DNA from: Rossellomorea marisflavi
GTDB taxonomy: Bacteria; Bacillota; Bacilli; Bacillales; Bacillaceae_B
NCBI RefSeq assembly: GCF_001274775.1
Contig: NZ_LGUE01000005.1
Span: 126,346-190,345, forward strand
Reading direction: 5' to 3'
Length of the DNA: 64,000 nucleotides
Of this stretch, positions 53,114 through 63,573 are shown in pieces. The notes beneath the pieces were generated by a model, which was given only the letters and a program-made list of their open reading frames with translations, did not search any database and was not told where the DNA came from. A program made the translations under genes and the position numbers. Every line of letters starts with the position of its first letter. The first letter of the stretch is position 1.

Positions 53114-54253
53114 ATGAATGAAGAGCGTAAACGGATTTTGGATATGTTGGAGAACGGAACGATTTCTGCTCAGGAAGCCGTGGCCCTTTTGGAAGCATTG
53201 GATAAGAAACCTGAAGAACCGAAACCGAAGGAGAAAAGCTTCGTGGACGAATTCGTTTCGATTTTTCAGGATCCGGACGATCAGCCCAAACAAAAGTCGA
53301 CATCATCCGGTTCGTCCAATTCCAAGGATAAAGTCGTTGATTTCATGAATACAGCCCTCAATAAGATAAAGAACTTTGATTTCGATTTCCAGTTGAGTCA
53401 ATCGGTTGAAGTGTCCCATGTATTCCAGCAGCCTGAAGTATCCTTTGATAAGATCGATATCGATGTGGCGAACGGCAAGGTCGAGATTCATCCATGGAGT
53501 GGCGCGGAGGTCCGGGTGGAATGCGATGCAAAGGTATACCGGACCGAGGACCGGGAAGAAGGCCTCAAGCAATTCCATGATACGTCCTCCTTCTCCATAG
53601 AAGGTGATACCCTGTACTTTGGCACCCAGTCCAAATGGATGAAAGTGAATGCGAAATTCTATGTGCCTGAACATCAGTACAAAAAAATCTCCGTCCGTTT
53701 GTTTAACGGCGGTCTGAATGCAAATGACCTCGAAGTGGAAGACCTGAAAGCGAAGGCGGCGAACGGCAAGATCATCGTCGATGGGTTGAGAGCTAAAAGG
53801 GCCAATGTGGAAACATCAAACGGGGCCATCACCCTTACCCGCGTCTCTGCCGAGCATGTGGAAGCAGAATCCATCAACGGGAAGGTCCTCGTTGAAGGTG
53901 ATATCCTTCATACGGATGCCCAGTCCTTGAATGGGAACATCGTCTGCTCCTTGACGGGGGACAAAGCCGATACCGTCCATGCGAAGACCGTGACGGGAAG
54001 CGTCGACTTCTACGTACCGGAAAACATCAACATCTCAGGTGAGGCGAAATCGAATCTCGGTGGTTTCAAAATGGAACTTGAGGGTATCGATGTATTGGAA
54101 GAAAAAAATGAAGTGGTGCAGAAATCGATCCGCTTCTCACGTAAAACAGCCTCTCCGGATAAGCTTCATCTCTTTGCTGAAACAAAAACCGGTTCCGTGC
54201 TCATAAAAAAGTACGAATCGAAGAATGTTAATAGCAACAAAGAGACGAACTAG
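53114..54253 (+). CDS. yvlB: DUF4097 beta-strand repeat protein (YvlB-like)
   Basis: 379 aa. The N-terminal SHOCT-like helical segment (ERKRILDMLENGTISAQEA, ~residues 4-22) is followed by a charged linker and a DUF4097 beta-helix region (~100-370) with short repeated strands such as IDVANGKVEI and LKAKAANGKIIV. No signal peptide or membrane segment is seen. It is the first gene behind a SigW-type promoter and is followed by yvlC and yvlD, so an envelope-stress role is expected. ATG 53114. Confidence 0.88.
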   Translation: MNEERKRILDMLENGTISAQEAVALLEALDKKPEEPKPKEKSFVDEFVSIFQDPDDQPKQKSTSSGSSNSKDKVVDFMNTALNKIKNFDFDFQLSQSVEVSHVFQQPEVSFDKIDIDVANGKVEIHPWSGAEVRVECDAKVYRTEDREEGLKQFHDTSSFSIEGDTLYFGTQSKWMKVNAKFYVPEHQYKKISVRLFNGGLNANDLEVEDLKAKAANGKIIVDGLRAKRANVETSNGAITLTRVSAEHVEAESINGKVLVEGDILHTDAQSLNGNIVCSLTGDKADTVHAKTVTGSVDFYVPENINISGEAKSNLGGFKMELEGIDVLEEKNEVVQKSIRFSRKTASPDKLHLFAETKTGSVLIKKYESKNVNSNKETN

Positions 54254-54268
54254 AAAGAGGGTATCATC

Positions 54269-54472
54269 ATGAAGAAAACATTGGCACGAACAAGGTCTGA
54301 TAGAAAGCTGGCAGGAGTGCTCGGGGGCTTATCAAGGACGGTGGGGATCGACCCCATCATCCTGAGGGTCGCCTTCATCCTGCTGCTGATCCCGACGGGC
54401 TTCTTCCCCCTAGTCGTGGTATATGCCCTACTTGCCTTTGTGCTGCCGAATGAGGAGGATTCCATCAGATAA
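54269..54472 (+). CDS. yvlC: PspC-domain small membrane protein (YvlC-like)
   Basis: 67 aa made of one PspC domain: KLAGVLGGLSRTVGIDPIIL (~residues 12-31) followed by a membrane segment (~33-58). ATG 54269 follows AGAGGG. The stop shares one base with the yvlD start. Part of the SigW-type envelope-stress unit. Confidence 0.92.
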   Translation: MKKTLARTRSDRKLAGVLGGLSRTVGIDPIILRVAFILLLIPTGFFPLVVVYALLAFVLPNEEDSIR

Positions 54473-54828
54473 TGAGGTGGATTATAGGTATACTTATCAA
54501 TGCGGTCATATTTATAGCGTTAGCCGGCTTTTTTGAAGGATTCCAGGTGACGGGGATCGGAGCCGCCATTTTAGCGAGCATCATCCTATCATTCCTGAAT
54601 GTGCTTGTCAGGCCGATCCTGATCATCCTGACGCTGCCGGTTACGATTCTTTCCCTCGGTTTATTCCTGTTTGTCATCAATGCCATCACCTTGATGCTCA
54701 CGGATAAAATCATGGGGAGCAGCTTTGAGATTTCAGGATTCGGAATGGCCTTCTTGGCGAGCATCATCTTATCCGCGTGCAACCTGATCATCCAAAAAGC
54801 GATATTCGAACCGAAACGAAAAGCATAA
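54472..54828 (+). CDS. yvlD: Phage-holin-family-4-type membrane protein (YvlD-like)
   Basis: 118 aa with four membrane segments (~residues 3-22, 27-48, 52-75, 85-105) and NVLVRPILIILTLPVTILSL (~44-63), characteristic of the YvlD/holin IV family. The start overlaps the yvlC stop by one base (TAATG). A terminator follows. Function in B. subtilis is linked to resistance to some bacteriocins as part of the SigW regulon, as far as I recall. Confidence 0.9.
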   Translation: MRWIIGILINAVIFIALAGFFEGFQVTGIGAAILASIILSFLNVLVRPILIILTLPVTILSLGLFLFVINAITLMLTDKIMGSSFEISGFGMAFLASIILSACNLIIQKAIFEPKRKA

Positions 54829-54834
54829 GAGAGT

Positions 54835-54870
54835 GGCCCGTGCCGTCATCAGGCATGGGCCGCTTTTTTG
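54835..54870 (+). terminator. Terminator after yvlD
   Basis: GGCCCGTGCC (54835-54844), 7-base loop, GGCATGGGCC (54852-54861), then GCTTTTTT. Confidence 0.92.
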
Positions 54871-54886
54871 CGTGCTTACCATTACC

Positions 54887-54914
54887 TTGCGCTTTTCCAC
54901 ATAATTGCTAAAAT
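54887..54914 (+). promoter_or_regulatory. Promoter of the hprK operon
   Basis: TTGCGC (54887-54892), 16-base spacer, TAAAAT (54909-54914) with TGC before it (extended -10). Confidence 0.6.
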
Positions 54915-54951
54915 AGGTTAGAGGTACAGCAAGTTGAAGGAGGAGTAAAGA

Positions 54952-55890
54952 GTGGCAAAAGTGCGCACGAAAGACATCATGGATAAGTTCCATCTTGAGC
55001 TTGTCGGTGGAGAAGAAGGATTACATAGACCGATTACGATGAGTGATATATCAAGACCCGGCCTTGAGATTGCCGGTTATTTCGACTATTATCCTGCAGA
55101 GCGGATTCAGCTCCTTGGGAAGACGGAGATCACGTTCCTTGACTTGCTTGACGACGCAGAGCGGAAAAGAAGGCTTGAATCCCTCTGTACCGATATCACA
55201 CCCGGCATCATCATTTCACGGGAGCTTGAGGTGCCACCTGATTTGATTGACGCGGCCAATCGGTATGACGTGCCGGTCATGAGGTCACCGATGAAGACGA
55301 CGAGATTTTCTTCGCATCTCACGAATTATCTGGAAAGCAAGCTTGCGCCAACGACGGCGATCCACGGTGTCCTTGTGGATATCTATGGCGTCGGTGTACT
55401 CATCACCGGTAAAAGCGGCGTCGGTAAAAGTGAAACGGCCCTTGAGCTTGTGAAACGCGGACACCGCCTTGTAGCCGATGACTGTGTGGAAATCAGGCAG
55501 GAAGACATGGATACCCTCATCGGGAATTCCCCTGATCTCATTGAACACCTCCTTGAGATCCGCGGTCTTGGCATCATCAATGTCATGACCTTGTTCGGTG
55601 CGGGGGCCGTGAGAAGTCATAAGCGCATCACCCTTTGCATCAATCTCGAGCTTTGGGATAAAGCGAAGCAATATGACCGCCTTGGTCTCGACGAAGAGAA
55701 AATGAAAATCATCGACACGGAAATCACAAAGCTGACGGTCCCTGTGCGACCAGGACGAAATCTGGCCGTCATCATCGAAGTGGCCGCCATGAACTTCCGT
55801 CTGAAGAGGATGGGTGTGAACGCAGCCGAACAATTCACCAATCGTTTGTCAGATGTCATCGAAGACGGCGACCATGACGACATGGATTGA
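54952..55890 (+). CDS. hprK: HPr kinase/phosphorylase
   Basis: 312 aa. Walker A GKSGVGKS (~residues 153-160), catalytic His/Asp in ADDCVE (~178-183) and the family signature [10 protein letters not shown] (~203-212) are present. It phosphorylates HPr at Ser46 and reverses this, feeding CcpA-mediated catabolite control; the cre site at 29956 is a target of that pathway within this window. GTG 54952 follows AAGGAGGAG. First gene of hprK-lgt-yvoD-ppaX-yvoF. Confidence 0.97.
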   Translation: MAKVRTKDIMDKFHLELVGGEEGLHRPITMSDISRPGLEIAGYFDYYPAERIQLLGKTEITFLDLLDDAERKRRLESLCTDITPGIIISRELEVPPDLIDAANRYDVPVMRSPMKTTRFSSHLTNYLESKLAPTTAIHGVLVDIYGVGVLITGKSGVGKSETALELVKRGHRLVADDCVEIRQEDMDTLIGNSPDLIEHLLEIRGLGIINVMTLFGAGAVRSHKRITLCINLELWDKAKQYDRLGLDEEKMKIIDTEITKLTVPVRPGRNLAVIIEVAAMNFRLKRMGVNAAEQFTNRLSDVIEDGDHDDMD

Positions 55891-55929
55891 AAAACCGGGT
55901 CACGGGCCCGCTGATGAAGGAGAAGAATT

Positions 55930-56763
55930 ATGAACGAGACAATCACGCCGATCGATCCCATCGCCTTTCAACTCGGTCCCATTTCGGTCCACTGGTATGG
56001 GGTCATCATAGGCCTTGGCATCGCCCTCGGAATGTATATGGTCATCCGTGAAAGCAAGCGCCAGGGACTGCATCCAGATACATTCATCGACCTGCTCGTA
56101 TGGGCAATCCCGATTGCCATCATCTCTGCTCGCATTTACTATGTAGCTTTCGAATGGAACAACTATTATGCCGATCATCCAGAGGATATCATCAAAATCT
56201 GGAATGGTGGGATCGCCATCCACGGAGCCCTGATCGGCTCGGTGCTAACGACCATCATTTTTGCCAAGATAAAGGGGCTTTCCTTCTGGAAGCTCACCGA
56301 TATCGCGGCTCCGAGTTTGATCGTCGGCCAGGCAATCGGACGCTGGGGGAATTTCATCAATCAGGAAGCCCACGGCCGGGAAGTTTCACGTCAGTTCCTT
56401 GAGAATCTGCATCTGCCGAGATTCATCATTGATCAAATGTACATCGACGGAGCATACTATCATCCTACATTCTTGTATGAATCACTCTGGAATGTGGTCG
56501 TCCTCATCCTACTCTTGATTATCCGCCGGAAGGTGAAATCATTGAGAAGGGGAGAATTGTTCCTTACATATGTCATCGGATACTCCATCGGACGCTTCTT
56601 CGTGGAAGGCATGCGGACCGATAGTCTGATGCTCGGAGACTTCAGGTTTGCACAGGTCATATCCGTCGCACTGATCGTTGCCGCCATCGTGACGATGATC
56701 TATAGAAGGAAAACGGGCCTCGCGAACCAGTACTACGAGGAAAAAGAGAACGCCAAAAGCTAA
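55930..56763 (+). CDS. lgt: Prolipoprotein diacylglyceryl transferase
   Basis: 277 aa with seven membrane segments. The signature [13 protein letters not shown] (~residues 137-149) and an earlier HGAL (~97) are typical. It attaches diacylglycerol to lipobox cysteines of preproteins, for example those of cccB and the peptide-binding lipoprotein in this window. ATG 55930 follows GAAGGAGAAG. Confidence 0.97.
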   Translation: MNETITPIDPIAFQLGPISVHWYGVIIGLGIALGMYMVIRESKRQGLHPDTFIDLLVWAIPIAIISARIYYVAFEWNNYYADHPEDIIKIWNGGIAIHGALIGSVLTTIIFAKIKGLSFWKLTDIAAPSLIVGQAIGRWGNFINQEAHGREVSRQFLENLHLPRFIIDQMYIDGAYYHPTFLYESLWNVVVLILLLIIRRKVKSLRRGELFLTYVIGYSIGRFFVEGMRTDSLMLGDFRFAQVISVALIVAAIVTMIYRRKTGLANQYYEEKENAKS

Positions 56764-56776
56764 AGGGGGAGACAGC

Positions 56777-57739
56777 ATGCTCGGATCGATCAGAACGGGG
56801 GGGCTCGTCGGCTTGAAAACGACCTGGTCCCTTGGGAAGGTGATTTTCCCGATCACGCTTCTCGTCTTCATTCTGCAATACACTCCTGTCCTTCCGTGGG
56901 TCATGGACAGGATTGCCCCATTCATGAAAATCCTCGGCCTTTCCGGGGATGCTGCCATTCCGTTGGTACTTGGGAATTTCCTCAACCTCTACGCAGGTAT
57001 CGGGGGAATCCTCTCTTTGGACCTGACGGTGAAGGAAGTGTTCATCATCGCCGTCATGCTGTCTTTCTCCCATAATCTATTCATCGAGTCCACTGTGGCT
57101 TCGAAGGTCGGCGTGAAGATCTGGCTGATTCTGATTGTCAGGATCGGCCTTGCCCTCCTGTCTGCCATTGTCATCAATCTTGTATGGGATGGTGGCGCAG
57201 AGCTTGCCCAGTACGGGATGATGCCTGCGGAGCAGGCTGACCCACATGGATGGGGACAAATCATCCTTCTTGGACTTCAGAAAGCGGGTTATGGGGTGAT
57301 TCAGCTTGCCATCATCGTCATTCCCCTCATGATGATCATCCAGATCATGAAGGACCTGAAGTGGATGGACGTCTTCTCCAGATGGATGGCCCCTATCACC
57401 CACGCCCTCGGTATGAATGCCAATACGTCGTCCACCATGGTGACGGGTCTGGTCGTGGGTCTTGCCTACGGGGCTGGGGTCATGATCCAGGCAGTCAAAG
57501 AAGAAGGTGTAAGCAAGCGGGATGTGACCCTTGCCTTCATCTTCTTGGTTGCCTGCCATGCCGTGGTAGAAGATACCTTGATCTTCATCCCGCTTGGAAT
57601 CCCGGTGTGGCCGCTTTTGGCCATACGACTCACCACGGCCATCCTGCTGACGGTGACAATCGCCTACTTCTGGCGGAAAGTCGATGTGAAGAAAGAAAAG
57701 GAGCGTCAATATGAGGAAGATTACAACCATACTGTTTGA
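56777..57739 (+). CDS. yvoD: Nucleoside-recognition (Gate) domain membrane protein, YvoD-like
   Basis: 320 aa with eight or nine membrane segments in two Gate/nucleoside-recognition halves (~residues 10-130 and 170-290); repeated FxIAVxLSFSHN/ LAFIFLVACHAVVEDT-type segments. Substrate unknown. ATG 56777 follows AAAGGGGGAGA and the end overlaps ppaX by 29 bases. Position between lgt and ppaX matches B. subtilis yvoD. Confidence 0.88.
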   Translation: MLGSIRTGGLVGLKTTWSLGKVIFPITLLVFILQYTPVLPWVMDRIAPFMKILGLSGDAAIPLVLGNFLNLYAGIGGILSLDLTVKEVFIIAVMLSFSHNLFIESTVASKVGVKIWLILIVRIGLALLSAIVINLVWDGGAELAQYGMMPAEQADPHGWGQIILLGLQKAGYGVIQLAIIVIPLMMIIQIMKDLKWMDVFSRWMAPITHALGMNANTSSTMVTGLVVGLAYGAGVMIQAVKEEGVSKRDVTLAFIFLVACHAVVEDTLIFIPLGIPVWPLLAIRLTTAILLTVTIAYFWRKVDVKKEKERQYEEDYNHTV

Positions 57740-58358
57740 TCTGGACGGAACACTGATCGATACAAACGAACTGATCATTTCTTCGTTCCTCCACACCTTG
57801 AACCACTTTTACCCGGGTGACTATGATCGCGAAAGTGTCCTCCCGTTCATGGGGCCGCCCCTTAAAGAATCATTCGGAAAATTGAATCCGGATCAATGTG
57901 ATGAGATGTGTGCCCACTACCGGGAGCACAACCGGGCGAACCACGATGAGCTCGTCAAGGAGTTCGAAGGGGTCACGGAAACGATCGAAACCCTTCATGA
58001 ACAGGGCTACAAGCTTGCCATCGTCTCCACAAAGTCACGTATGATGGTCATTCGCGGCCTGGAGCTCATGGGGCTGAAACCATACTTCGATGTGATCATC
58101 AGCCTTGATGAAGTGGAGCATCCGAAGCCGAATCCGGAACCTGTCCAAAAAGCATTGGAAGCGCTCGGATCCACACCTGAGGAAGCGCTCATGGTCGGTG
58201 ACAACCATCATGATATCCTTGGTGGGCGGAACGCAGGAACGTTGTCTGCAGGGGTGGCTTGGAGTGCAAAGGGAAAAGCCCATCTCGAGCAGTATGAACC
58301 AGACTTCATGCTCGATACGATGCAGGACATCCTGACGATCGTAGGGGCTGAGGGATGA
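57711..58358 (+). CDS. ppaX: Pyrophosphatase PpaX (HAD family)
   Basis: 215 aa. HAD motif I FDLDGTLIDT (~residues 9-18), motif II STKSR (~107), and motif IV MVGDNHHDILGG (~162-173) are present. In B. subtilis PpaX hydrolyses the pyrophosphate made when HprK/P removes phosphate from HPr, which explains its place in the hprK operon. ATG 57711 follows AAAGGAG inside yvoD. Overlaps the next gene by four bases. Confidence 0.95.
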   Translation: MRKITTILFDLDGTLIDTNELIISSFLHTLNHFYPGDYDRESVLPFMGPPLKESFGKLNPDQCDEMCAHYREHNRANHDELVKEFEGVTETIETLHEQGYKLAIVSTKSRMMVIRGLELMGLKPYFDVIISLDEVEHPKPNPEPVQKALEALGSTPEEALMVGDNHHDILGGRNAGTLSAGVAWSAKGKAHLEQYEPDFMLDTMQDILTIVGAEG

Positions 58359-58900
58359 GACGGACGACAAGGTACCCGGTCGAGGGAGCGAACTCCCTAT
58401 GGCATGTGTACAAAACCGTCCCCTTCGCCAAGGTGGTGAAGAACTTCCTTGTCATCCAGGCAGGGCGCTACACCCCGTTTCTCGGCTTGAAGAACTGGCT
58501 CTACCGCACGTTCCTCAAAATGGAGATCGGGGAGCAGACGTCTTTCGCCCTGATGGTCATGCTGGACGTCATGTTTCCGGAGAAGATCTCCGTCGGCCGG
58601 AATACGGTCATCGGCTATAACACGACCATCCTTGCCCACGAGTACTTGATCAAGGAGTACCGGCTGGGGAACGTCGAGATCGGTTCGGAGGTCATGATCG
58701 GAGCAAACACGACGATCCTTCCCGGTGTCAGCATCGGTGATGGGGCCATCGTATCTGCCGGAACCCTCGTGCATAAAGATGTGCCACCTGGTGCCTTCGT
58801 AGGAGGGAACCCCATGCGCATCATCTACACAAAAGAAGAACTCGCCGATCGCTGGAATGACGACGAGATTTATGGAACCGCCAAAACCGGAAGGGACTGA
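58355..58900 (+). CDS. yvoF: Hexapeptide-repeat acetyltransferase, YvoF-like
   Basis: 181 aa with left-handed beta-helix repeats (~residues 70-155: IGSEVMIGANTTILPGVSIG, then DGAIVSAGTLV) and a typical cap PPGAFVGGNPMRII. It belongs to the LbH acyltransferases; the acceptor is unknown. Start ATG 58355 overlaps the ppaX stop. A terminator overlaps its stop codon, ending the hprK operon. Confidence 0.9.
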   Translation: MRRTTRYPVEGANSLWHVYKTVPFAKVVKNFLVIQAGRYTPFLGLKNWLYRTFLKMEIGEQTSFALMVMLDVMFPEKISVGRNTVIGYNTTILAHEYLIKEYRLGNVEIGSEVMIGANTTILPGVSIGDGAIVSAGTLVHKDVPPGAFVGGNPMRIIYTKEELADRWNDDEIYGTAKTGRD

Positions 58901-58919
58901 TGTCCTTTCCGTTTTTTTT
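58888..58919 (+). terminator. Terminator at the end of yvoF
   Basis: CGGAAGGGAC (58888-58897), loop TGAT containing the stop, GTCCTTTCCG (58902-58911), then eight T. Confidence 0.93.
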
Positions 58920-59103
58920 GAATTGGTGTGGATAAGGGGATCCTGTATAGGATTGGATGTCCGGAGCCGATAGAAAGAGTAGGGTGTATTTTGATGAAGT
59001 GAAATACGGTCATCTGTTTTGGAGAGAATGGGAGTATTGAATTCCCGTTCCTTTCAAGTATAGGTGGTCATGTCATTCCTCGCAGGAATCAGCTTCAAAT
59101 CGG

Positions 59104-59132
59104 TTGACGGAATCAAAAAGAAGCGCTACACT
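59104..59132 (+). promoter_or_regulatory. Promoter of the his operon
   Basis: TTGACG (59104-59109), 17-base spacer, TACACT (59127-59132), 100 bases before hisZ. The rest of 58920-59231 shows no gene, T-box or attenuator that I can recognise. Confidence 0.7.
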
Positions 59133-59231
59133 ACATGTAACTTTATTTTATTAGTATATTAGCGAACTAAAGGATTGAGAAAGTTCAATCAAGGGAAAAG
59201 ATCAGGATACTACGTTCAAAAGGTGGTTCGT

Positions 59232-60419
59232 ATGACAAAGCTATTCATGTTCGAGAAGCCATTGGGGATGAGAGATACATTCCCTGACTTATATGAGGTC
59301 AAAGATCAGACGAAAAGCAGGATGGTTGCGGAAATGTCGCGCTGGGGGTACCGCCTCATCGAGACACCGACCCTGGAATACCACGAAACGGTCGGCGATG
59401 CTTCGGCCATCCTGGATCAACAATTATTCAAGCTCCTGGATCAGCAGGGACACACCCTCGTGCTGCGCCCGGATATGACGGCTCCCATTGCTAGGATCGC
59501 AGCATCCAAACTGCTGAAGGACGAGGCGCCCCTGAGGCTCGCTTATTCCGACAGCGTATTCCGGGCCCAGCAGCGTGAAGGCGGCAGACCCGCGGAATTT
59601 GAGCAGGTGGGAATCGAGTGCATCGGTGATCCGTCCGTCAGTGCCGACGGGGAAGTAATTGCCCTGATGGTCGAAACCTTGAGGGAAGCCGGGCTGAAGC
59701 ACTTCAAAGTCTCGGTCGGTCACATCGGATTCGTCCAGCAATTGTTCAAAGGGATCGTCGGGACCGACGAACGCGCCGATATCCTGCGCCGTTTCCTTTA
59801 TGAGAAAAATTATGTGGGGTATCGCCGCCATGTTGAGGAGCTCTCCCTATCTTCCATCGATAAAGATCGCTTGAAAGGTTTCTTGAATCTTCGGGGAGCA
59901 GATGGGGTCCTTGAAGAAGCGGAAGCCCTCCTTGAAGGAAGCAAGGGGATGGAAGCATTGAATGAACTCCGCGAGCTGTGGGGGATCTTGAAAGACCACG
60001 GTGTGGAGGATCATATCAAGTTCGACCTCAGCCTCGTGAGTCATATGAGCTATTATTCCGGCATCCTGTTCGAGGTGTACGGTGAGAATGTCGGCTTCGC
60101 CATCGGGAATGGCGGCCGTTACAATAAGCTTCTGGAGAAATTCGGGAAAGATTCAGGAGCGACAGGCTTCGGACTCCGTCTCGATTACGTATTGGAGGCC
60201 CTTCAGGTGAAATTGGAGCGTCCTGAGCAGGAATGCATCCTGTACAGCGATGAGCGCAGGAAGGAAGCGTTCGAAATCGCCCGCGAGCTGAGGGGTGAAG
60301 GACGATCCGTCGTCCTGCAGAGCCTGCGTGGCGTGAGTGACGTGGATGAGTATACGAAACTATTCAACTCGGTTCATTACTGTATCGGAGCCGGCGGGAA
60401 AGGTGGTGGCATCCGATGA
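59232..60419 (+). CDS. hisZ: ATP phosphoribosyltransferase regulatory subunit
   Basis: 395 aa with a histidyl-tRNA-synthetase-like catalytic fold: [16 protein letters not shown] near the start, [11 protein letters not shown] (~residues 78-88), and [20 protein letters not shown] (~107-126). It lacks the anticodon-binding domain of a true synthetase. It activates the short-form HisG encoded next. ATG 59232 follows AGGTGG; longer in-frame starts carry no site. It overlaps hisG by four bases. Confidence 0.95.
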   Translation: MTKLFMFEKPLGMRDTFPDLYEVKDQTKSRMVAEMSRWGYRLIETPTLEYHETVGDASAILDQQLFKLLDQQGHTLVLRPDMTAPIARIAASKLLKDEAPLRLAYSDSVFRAQQREGGRPAEFEQVGIECIGDPSVSADGEVIALMVETLREAGLKHFKVSVGHIGFVQQLFKGIVGTDERADILRRFLYEKNYVGYRRHVEELSLSSIDKDRLKGFLNLRGADGVLEEAEALLEGSKGMEALNELRELWGILKDHGVEDHIKFDLSLVSHMSYYSGILFEVYGENVGFAIGNGGRYNKLLEKFGKDSGATGFGLRLDYVLEALQVKLERPEQECILYSDERRKEAFEIARELRGEGRSVVLQSLRGVSDVDEYTKLFNSVHYCIGAGGKGGGIR

Positions 60420-61039
60420 GTCTGACCATTGCCATGCCGAAGGGAAGAATTTTTGAAGAGGCCGTCGAACTATTGCGGAGGGCCGGATACGATCTGCCAC
60501 CGGAATTCGATGATTCACGGAAGCTGATCATCGAGGTGCCGGCAGAAGATCTCCGCTTCATCCTCGCCAAGCCCATGGATGTACCGACTTATGTGGAACA
60601 CGGTGTAGCAGACCTCGGGATTGCAGGCAAGGATGTGATGCTGGAGGAAGAACGGGATGTATATGAACTCCTCGACCTTCGCATCAGCGACTGTTATCTT
60701 GCCGTCGCGGGACTGCCTGATACGAAGATGAGCGAAGTGGCACCGAAAATCGCAACAAAATATCCGAATGTGGCTTCATCCTATTTCCGTGAACAAGGAG
60801 AACAGGTGGAAATCATCAAGCTGAATGGTTCCATCGAGCTTGCGCCCCTTATCGGACTTGCAGACCGCATCGTGGATATCGTCTCTACAGGCAGGACCTT
60901 GAAGGAGAATGGACTTGTTGAATTCGAAACGATTGTGGATATCACTTCGAGACTGATCGTCAATCCGGTGAGCTACCGGATGAAGGACGAAAAAATAGAA
61001 GACCTTGTGGACCGATTATCAAAGGTGATCGGGGAATGA
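60416..61039 (+). CDS. hisG: ATP phosphoribosyltransferase catalytic subunit, short form
   Basis: 207 aa, the short form without the C-terminal regulatory domain, as expected where HisZ is present. [14 protein letters not shown] (~residues 2-15) and [14 protein letters not shown] (~155-168, the phosphate loop) are clear. It makes phosphoribosyl-ATP from ATP and PRPP, the first histidine step. Confidence 0.97.
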   Translation: MSLTIAMPKGRIFEEAVELLRRAGYDLPPEFDDSRKLIIEVPAEDLRFILAKPMDVPTYVEHGVADLGIAGKDVMLEEERDVYELLDLRISDCYLAVAGLPDTKMSEVAPKIATKYPNVASSYFREQGEQVEIIKLNGSIELAPLIGLADRIVDIVSTGRTLKENGLVEFETIVDITSRLIVNPVSYRMKDEKIEDLVDRLSKVIGE

Positions 61040-61060
61040 AACCGGGAAGGGGGAACCTCA

Positions 61061-62335
61061 GTGAACATCATCGATAACATCAAAGGAGCGTCCATCAAGC
61101 GTTCCGTGGACAGTGGAACCGAAGAGCAGAGAAGAGCCGTACAGGCGATCATTGCAGAGGTGAAAAAAGCTGGAGATGATGCCCTCCACCGCCTCACGGA
61201 GAAATTTGACGGAGTGCACCTCGAAAGCCTGGCTGTTACCCGTGATGAGATCGAGGACGCCTTCTCAGGTCTCGATCCCGAGTTGATCACGATCATCGAG
61301 GAGGCAGCGTGCAACATACGGGACTTTCATGAAAAGCAGAAGCGTCCTTCTTGGTTTGAAACGAAAGCGGATGGTACCATGCTCGGTCAGAAGATGACCC
61401 CCCTCGACTCTGTCGGGGTGTATGTGCCGGGCGGGACCGCCGCCTATCCGTCTTCGGTCCTGATGAATGTCCTTCCTGCAAAAGTCGCGGGAGTGGAGCG
61501 GATCGTCATGGTTTCTCCACCGGGCAAGGACGGGAAGATCCCGGCAGGTGTCCTCGTTGCAGCGGAGATCGCCGGCGTGAAGGAAATCTATAAGGTCGGA
61601 GGCGCCCAGGCGGTTGCGGCCCTTGCCTATGGAACCGAATCGATCGCATCCGTCGATAAGATCACCGGACCGGGAAATATCTACGTGGCCCTTGCCAAGC
61701 GGGAAGTATTCGGCGATGTGGATATCGATATGATCGCAGGACCGAGTGAAATCGTCATCCTCGCCGATGGGCATCAGCATGCCGATGAAATCGCGGCAGA
61801 TCTGCTTTCACAGGCGGAGCATGACGTCCTGGCATCAGCGGTACTCGTGACCGATTCAAGTGAGCTTGCCGAAAAGGTTTCCCGAGAGGTGGAAGAGCAG
61901 CTTTCAAGCCTTCCGCGAGAAGGGATTGCCAGGAGGTCCATTGAAGAGTACGGCACCATCTATGTCGTTGATTCCATGGAGGAAGGCGTAGAGGTCGTGA
62001 ATGATCTTGCACCGGAGCATCTCGAGATCCTGACCGCTCATCCGTTCGAAACGATGGCCTCGATCCGCCATGCGGGTGCGATCTTCCTCGGGCGATACAG
62101 CTCAGAGCCTGTCGGCGACTATTTTGCCGGTCCCAATCACGTACTGCCCACCAACGGAACGGCGCGATTCTCAAGTCCGTTGAATGTAGATGAATTCATG
62201 AAGAAGACGAGCATCATTTCATATAGTGAAGCAGCCCTGAAGGAACATGGCGACAAAATCGCCAAGCTTGCCAGACTCGAAGGGCTCGAAGCCCATGCCA
62301 GAGCGGTAGAAATCAGATTCAAGGGTGAAAAGTAA
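61061..62335 (+). CDS. hisD: Histidinol dehydrogenase
   Basis: 424 aa. [20 protein letters not shown] (~residues 113-132), the signature [14 protein letters not shown] (~247-260) and DLAPEHLEI (~316-324) are typical; Zn ligands Gln/His lie in the signature. It performs the last two oxidations to histidine. GTG 61061 follows GGAAGGGGGA. 21 bases separate it from hisG. Confidence 0.97.
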   Translation: MNIIDNIKGASIKRSVDSGTEEQRRAVQAIIAEVKKAGDDALHRLTEKFDGVHLESLAVTRDEIEDAFSGLDPELITIIEEAACNIRDFHEKQKRPSWFETKADGTMLGQKMTPLDSVGVYVPGGTAAYPSSVLMNVLPAKVAGVERIVMVSPPGKDGKIPAGVLVAAEIAGVKEIYKVGGAQAVAALAYGTESIASVDKITGPGNIYVALAKREVFGDVDIDMIAGPSEIVILADGHQHADEIAADLLSQAEHDVLASAVLVTDSSELAEKVSREVEEQLSSLPREGIARRSIEEYGTIYVVDSMEEGVEVVNDLAPEHLEILTAHPFETMASIRHAGAIFLGRYSSEPVGDYFAGPNHVLPTNGTARFSSPLNVDEFMKKTSIISYSEAALKEHGDKIAKLARLEGLEAHARAVEIRFKGEK

Positions 62336-62349
62336 AAGGAGTGCAGACC

Positions 62350-62937
62350 ATGACGAGAAATGCGACTATCACACGTAAGACGAACGAAACCAATATCAGC
62401 CTGTCTTTTGGCGTTGACGGGGAAGGGAACTCGAAGATCGAGACCGGAGTCCCGTTCATGACTCATATGCTCGACCTCTTTACCAAGCATGGCCAGTTCG
62501 ATACGGTCATCGAAGCGAATGGGGATATCGAAGTGGATGATCACCATACAACGGAGGATATCGGCATCTGTCTTGGACAGGCACTGGTGGAAGCCCTGGG
62601 TGACAAACGGGGGATCAAGCGATACGGTTCTGCCTTCGTTCCAATGGATGAGGCATTGGCCCAAGTCGTAGTGGACTTGAGCAATCGTCCGCATCTGGAA
62701 TTCCGTGCCGAGCTACCGAGTCAGAAAGTGGGGACATTCGATACGGAGCTTGTCCACGAATTCCTCTGGAAGCTCGCCTTGGAAGCGCGGATGAACCTTC
62801 ACGTCATTGTTCATTACGGACACAATACCCACCACATCATCGAGGCGATCTTCAAGGCGCTAGGGCGTGCCCTCGATGAAGCAACGACCATCGATCCCCG
62901 TGTGAAAGGGATCCCGTCGACGAAGGGGATGCTGTAA
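62350..62937 (+). CDS. hisB: Imidazoleglycerol-phosphate dehydratase
   Basis: 195 aa. The metal-binding signature DDHHTTEDIGICLG (~residues 63-76) and the second HNTHHIIEA (~161-169) are complete. It lacks the phosphatase domain of the E. coli fusion. ATG 62350 follows AAAAGGAGTG. Confidence 0.97.
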   Translation: MTRNATITRKTNETNISLSFGVDGEGNSKIETGVPFMTHMLDLFTKHGQFDTVIEANGDIEVDDHHTTEDIGICLGQALVEALGDKRGIKRYGSAFVPMDEALAQVVVDLSNRPHLEFRAELPSQKVGTFDTELVHEFLWKLALEARMNLHVIVHYGHNTHHIIEAIFKALGRALDEATTIDPRVKGIPSTKGML

Positions 62938-62940
62938 ATC

Positions 62941-63573
62941 ATGATCGGAATCGTCGACTATGGCATGGGGAATTTATTCAGTGTCAGCAAAGCACTGGAA
63001 AGGCTCGGTGTCCCGTATGTGATCAGCGATGATCAAGAAGAGCTCTTGAAGGCGGACGGGATCATCCTTCCCGGTGTCGGGGCGTTCAAGGATGCCATGG
63101 CCCTGTTAGAGTCCACTCATCTGAAGGAAACGATCACGGCCTTTGTGCACACAGGGAAGCCGCTCCTTGGCATCTGCCTCGGCATGCAGCTCCTGTTTGA
63201 GGATAGCGAAGAAAACGGCCGTACAAAGGGACTTGGTCTCCTGCCGGGAACGGTCGTCCGCATCCCCAAGGAAGATCGGGACGGGAACACGTATAAAGTG
63301 CCCCATATGGGCTGGAATCACCTCACCTACGCCAAGCCGTCCATCCTGACCGAAGGGTTGGGAGAAGGGTACGTGTATTTCGTCCATTCCTATTACGTTC
63401 ACGAAGGGGCGGCTGATGTGACGGTTGCGTCGGCAGACTACGCCGGCTTGCAGATCCCCGCGGTCGTGAGCCGTGACAATGTATATGGCATGCAGTTCCA
63501 CCCTGAGAAAAGCGGAGAATTGGGGATGGAGCTTCTTAAGAATTTCACAACACGCGTGGAGGTTAAAGCATGA
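62941..63573 (+). CDS. hisH: Imidazole glycerol phosphate synthase, glutamine amidotransferase subunit
   Basis: 210 aa, class I amidotransferase. The nucleophile is Cys in [13 protein letters not shown] (~residue 80), with His/Glu in [10 protein letters not shown] (~183-192). It supplies ammonia to HisF, which would lie beyond hisA outside the window. It starts 3 bases after the hisB stop and overlaps hisA by four bases. Confidence 0.97.
   Translation: MIGIVDYGMGNLFSVSKALERLGVPYVISDDQEELLKADGIILPGVGAFKDAMALLESTHLKETITAFVHTGKPLLGICLGMQLLFEDSEENGRTKGLGLLPGTVVRIPKEDRDGNTYKVPHMGWNHLTYAKPSILTEGLGEGYVYFVHSYYVHEGAADVTVASADYAGLQIPAVVSRDNVYGMQFHPEKSGELGMELLKNFTTRVEVKA

Noticed and set aside
58920..59231. 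Possible his leader RNA (T-box or attenuator)
   Set aside because: No T-box core and no terminator hairpin between promoter and hisZ.
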